A DNA stretch of 39,939 bases from an uncultured Anaerolineae bacterium. Lineage in GTDB: Bacteria; Chloroflexota; Anaerolineae; Anaerolineales; Villigracilaceae. The position numbers and the translations under genes are program-made. Below the pieces are notes generated by a model. It saw only the letters and a list, made by a program, of their open reading frames with translations, was not told where the DNA came from and made no database searches. Location: contig CAIMZS010000397.1 in NCBI GenBank assembly GCA_903846015.1, forward strand, positions 1-39,939, written 5' to 3'. Below, piece by piece: positions 38,602-39,939 of the stretch; position 1 is the stretch's first letter, and each line of letters begins with the position of its first letter.

Positions 38602-39747
38602 TTACGGCTGGCTTACAAGCCAGGAGAAAGCACCCAGCACTTCACCGGATGTAAAATTACAGTGTCCATAGCGTTCCACTGAAATATTAAGGTAATGCGC
38701 AGCGCTGCCTTTGTTCGCAAGCACCTTTTTCCCGTAGAGTGTTTCATGCCAGGCTGGCACGATCGGATCAAGGGTCGTGTGCATGGTCACCAGGGGAGTG
38801 GAAAGTTTGCCGGATGTCTGATAAATAATATTAATTATCTTCAATGCCTTTCCATCCGCGGTAAATCGCTGCACTCCCTGATTTAAATATGGATCAAGAT
38901 ATTGGGTATCATGGTTATCAAATGGTTGACCGTGTAATACAATCCTTCCATTATTCGTGGCAAAAACGTTATACCACAATAAACCCAGTACGGTCGACCC
39001 TGTGGAAGTTGCGGGATCCGTTGGATCGATCGGGGCGCCTGTGACTGTCAGCAGCTTTCCTATTGTGATAGGGTTAGCCGTTGACAATGCATAAAGAATT
39101 CCGGGTTTGGTGGCCGTGTCCCAATTCTCGATCACAGATTGCGGAATTCTAGTAGCCGTAGGAGGCAATACCCCTGGGAAATAATAGTCGAATGCGACCC
39201 GAAATTTACCCCAATAATTAATTTGCTTGTTGAAATTTCCAACAGGTCCACACAGGGCCATGCCACCATTAAACTTTTCAGGATGTTTTTCGATCATCAA
39301 GGTTGTGATCAAGCCACCTTCCGAAGCCCCCACCAGGTAAGCCCGAACCGGTTTGCTATGAAGTGACTTAAAAATCTTCAACAGGTCGCTGATGTCATCC
39401 TGACCCTGCACCACGGCCAGGCCATTCTGACTGTAACTGGTGGTGGCAAAAGCATACCCCAACGAGTTGACCACATCGGGAATGTATGCGCCGTCCTTAA
39501 GATACATTTGATCCCAAGGGATGCCTACAGGCTCAGTAACCGAAACATAGCCATGGGCGAAAACCACCAGACCTCCATTCCATGGAACGGAAGATGGCAT
39601 TTTAATACAATATATCGCCCCACTGGCTTGGAGACCAGAATTATCACAAAGAACCGGGGGGGTCTCCGATAAGGCCCGGGCAGGAACAGCAGGTACCAAC
39701 GCAAATACCATAAAAACAGCTACCATTAATTTCAACCAGCGTGACAT
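38602..39747 (-). CDS. Secreted alpha/beta hydrolase
   Basis: 381 aa; ATG preceded by AGGAG. The N-terminus MSRWLKLMVAVFMVFALVPA followed by VPARALS is a Sec signal peptide with cleavage near Ala24-Ala26. The alpha/beta hydrolase fold shows 'WNGGLVVFAHGYVS' (oxyanion region), nucleophile elbow 'LVGASEGGLITTL' with Ser142 in GxSxG, a late Asp in 'TTLDPIVPAWHE' and a His in 'ERYGHCNFTSGE'. The catalytic triad is therefore complete. It resembles extracytoplasmic esterases/peptidases of the S9/prolyl-oligopeptidase-like class. Two or more Cys residues may pair outside the cell. The substrate is unknown. The gene appears monocistronic. Confidence 0.85.
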   Translation of the reverse strand: MSRWLKLMVAVFMVFALVPAVPARALSETPPVLCDNSGLQASGAIYCIKMPSSVPWNGGLVVFAHGYVSVTEPVGIPWDQMYLKDGAYIPDVVNSLGYAFATTSYSQNGLAVVQGQDDISDLLKIFKSLHSKPVRAYLVGASEGGLITTLMIEKHPEKFNGGMALCGPVGNFNKQINYWGKFRVAFDYYFPGVLPPTATRIPQSVIENWDTATKPGILYALSTANPITIGKLLTVTGAPIDPTDPATSTGSTVLGLLWYNVFATNNGRIVLHGQPFDNHDTQYLDPYLNQGVQRFTADGKALKIINIIYQTSGKLSTPLVTMHTTLDPIVPAWHETLYGKKVLANKGSAAHYLNISVERYGHCNFTSGEVLGAFSWLVSQP

Positions 39748-39939
39748 TGGAACTCCTTATGTTGAACAGGGTATCTAAAAATAAACAGGCGGTTTCTTCC
39801 GTTTAGGAATGACAATCTACTGAACCAATAGATCTGGACAAAACAACATCCATCAATACCGGAAACACAGTAAATTCTGCGCAGAAGCCAGGCAAATTTC
39901 TGTTCCTGGTTTCTTAATTAAAACAAAACTACTTTTTTA

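Noticed and set aside
1-39939. tRNA genes or rRNA
   Set aside because: No intergenic region long enough shows a cloverleaf with a GGTTCRANYCC T-arm; the only tRNA-related signal is the T-box leader.

Overview
The window looks like chromosomal DNA of an uncultured-type bacterium, most likely Chloroflexota of class Anaerolineae. This is inferred from gene content: a CbiR-containing cobamide salvage operon, paired NmrA-like/SRPBCC reductases, an FHA-winged-helix protein beside a Ser/Thr kinase, and pheST under a T-box. No rRNA marker is present, so the taxonomy is inference. The code is standard: TAA, TAG and TGA all end intact genes. I saw no tRNA, rRNA, CRISPR array, phage or intact insertion sequence.

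Left part (1-8160). A partial GNAT-like gene is translationally coupled to a GPH-type sugar symporter (minus). A deazaflavin-dependent nitroreductase-like gene (plus), a small membrane protein (minus) and an SDR (minus) follow. From about 3.9 to 7 kb lies a decaying accessory patch. It holds two related tiny hydrophobic ORFs, a DUF4160 gene with a nonsense codon 8 next to an intact DUF2442 gene, an AbrB/MazE-like antitoxin that lacks its middle, and a DUF6876-like gene with an internal TGA. A membrane-anchored SUMF1-like protein and a repeat-bearing intergenic region close this part.

Cobamide operon (8161-14577, minus). A sigma-70-like promoter inside the 3' end of a GT87 gene leads into a cobalamin riboswitch with an intrinsic terminator. 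Then come btuF, btuC, cobT, cobS, a CbiR-like TIM-barrel gene, cobU and btuD, several with ATGA overlaps. Together they can import corrinoids, probably remove the old lower-ligand nucleotide, and rebuild the nucleotide loop. No de novo corrin ring genes are seen.

Middle (14513-25402). A GT87 glycosyltransferase and two tandem NmrA-like/SRPBCC proteins lie on the minus strand. On the plus strand are an unknown 176-aa protein, a ComEC whose C-terminal metallo-beta-lactamase-like domain has lost its metal motif, an FHA-winged-helix protein, a Ser/Thr kinase with C-terminal membrane helices, and a polytopic membrane protein. A bidirectional terminator ends the block.

Right part (25410-39747, minus). 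It carries polA followed by a TPR protein; an unusual 669-aa protein combining a receiver-like domain, a long disordered linker and an apparently inactivated IS200/Y1 transposase-like domain; a small membrane protein; pheS-pheT behind a Phe T-box leader; a lipoprotein polysaccharide deacetylase; and a secreted alpha/beta hydrolase. The observations I rate highest are the receiver/dead-Y1 protein, the CbiR-containing riboswitch operon, the inactivated genes at 5.2 and 6.3 kb, and the metal-site loss in ComEC.
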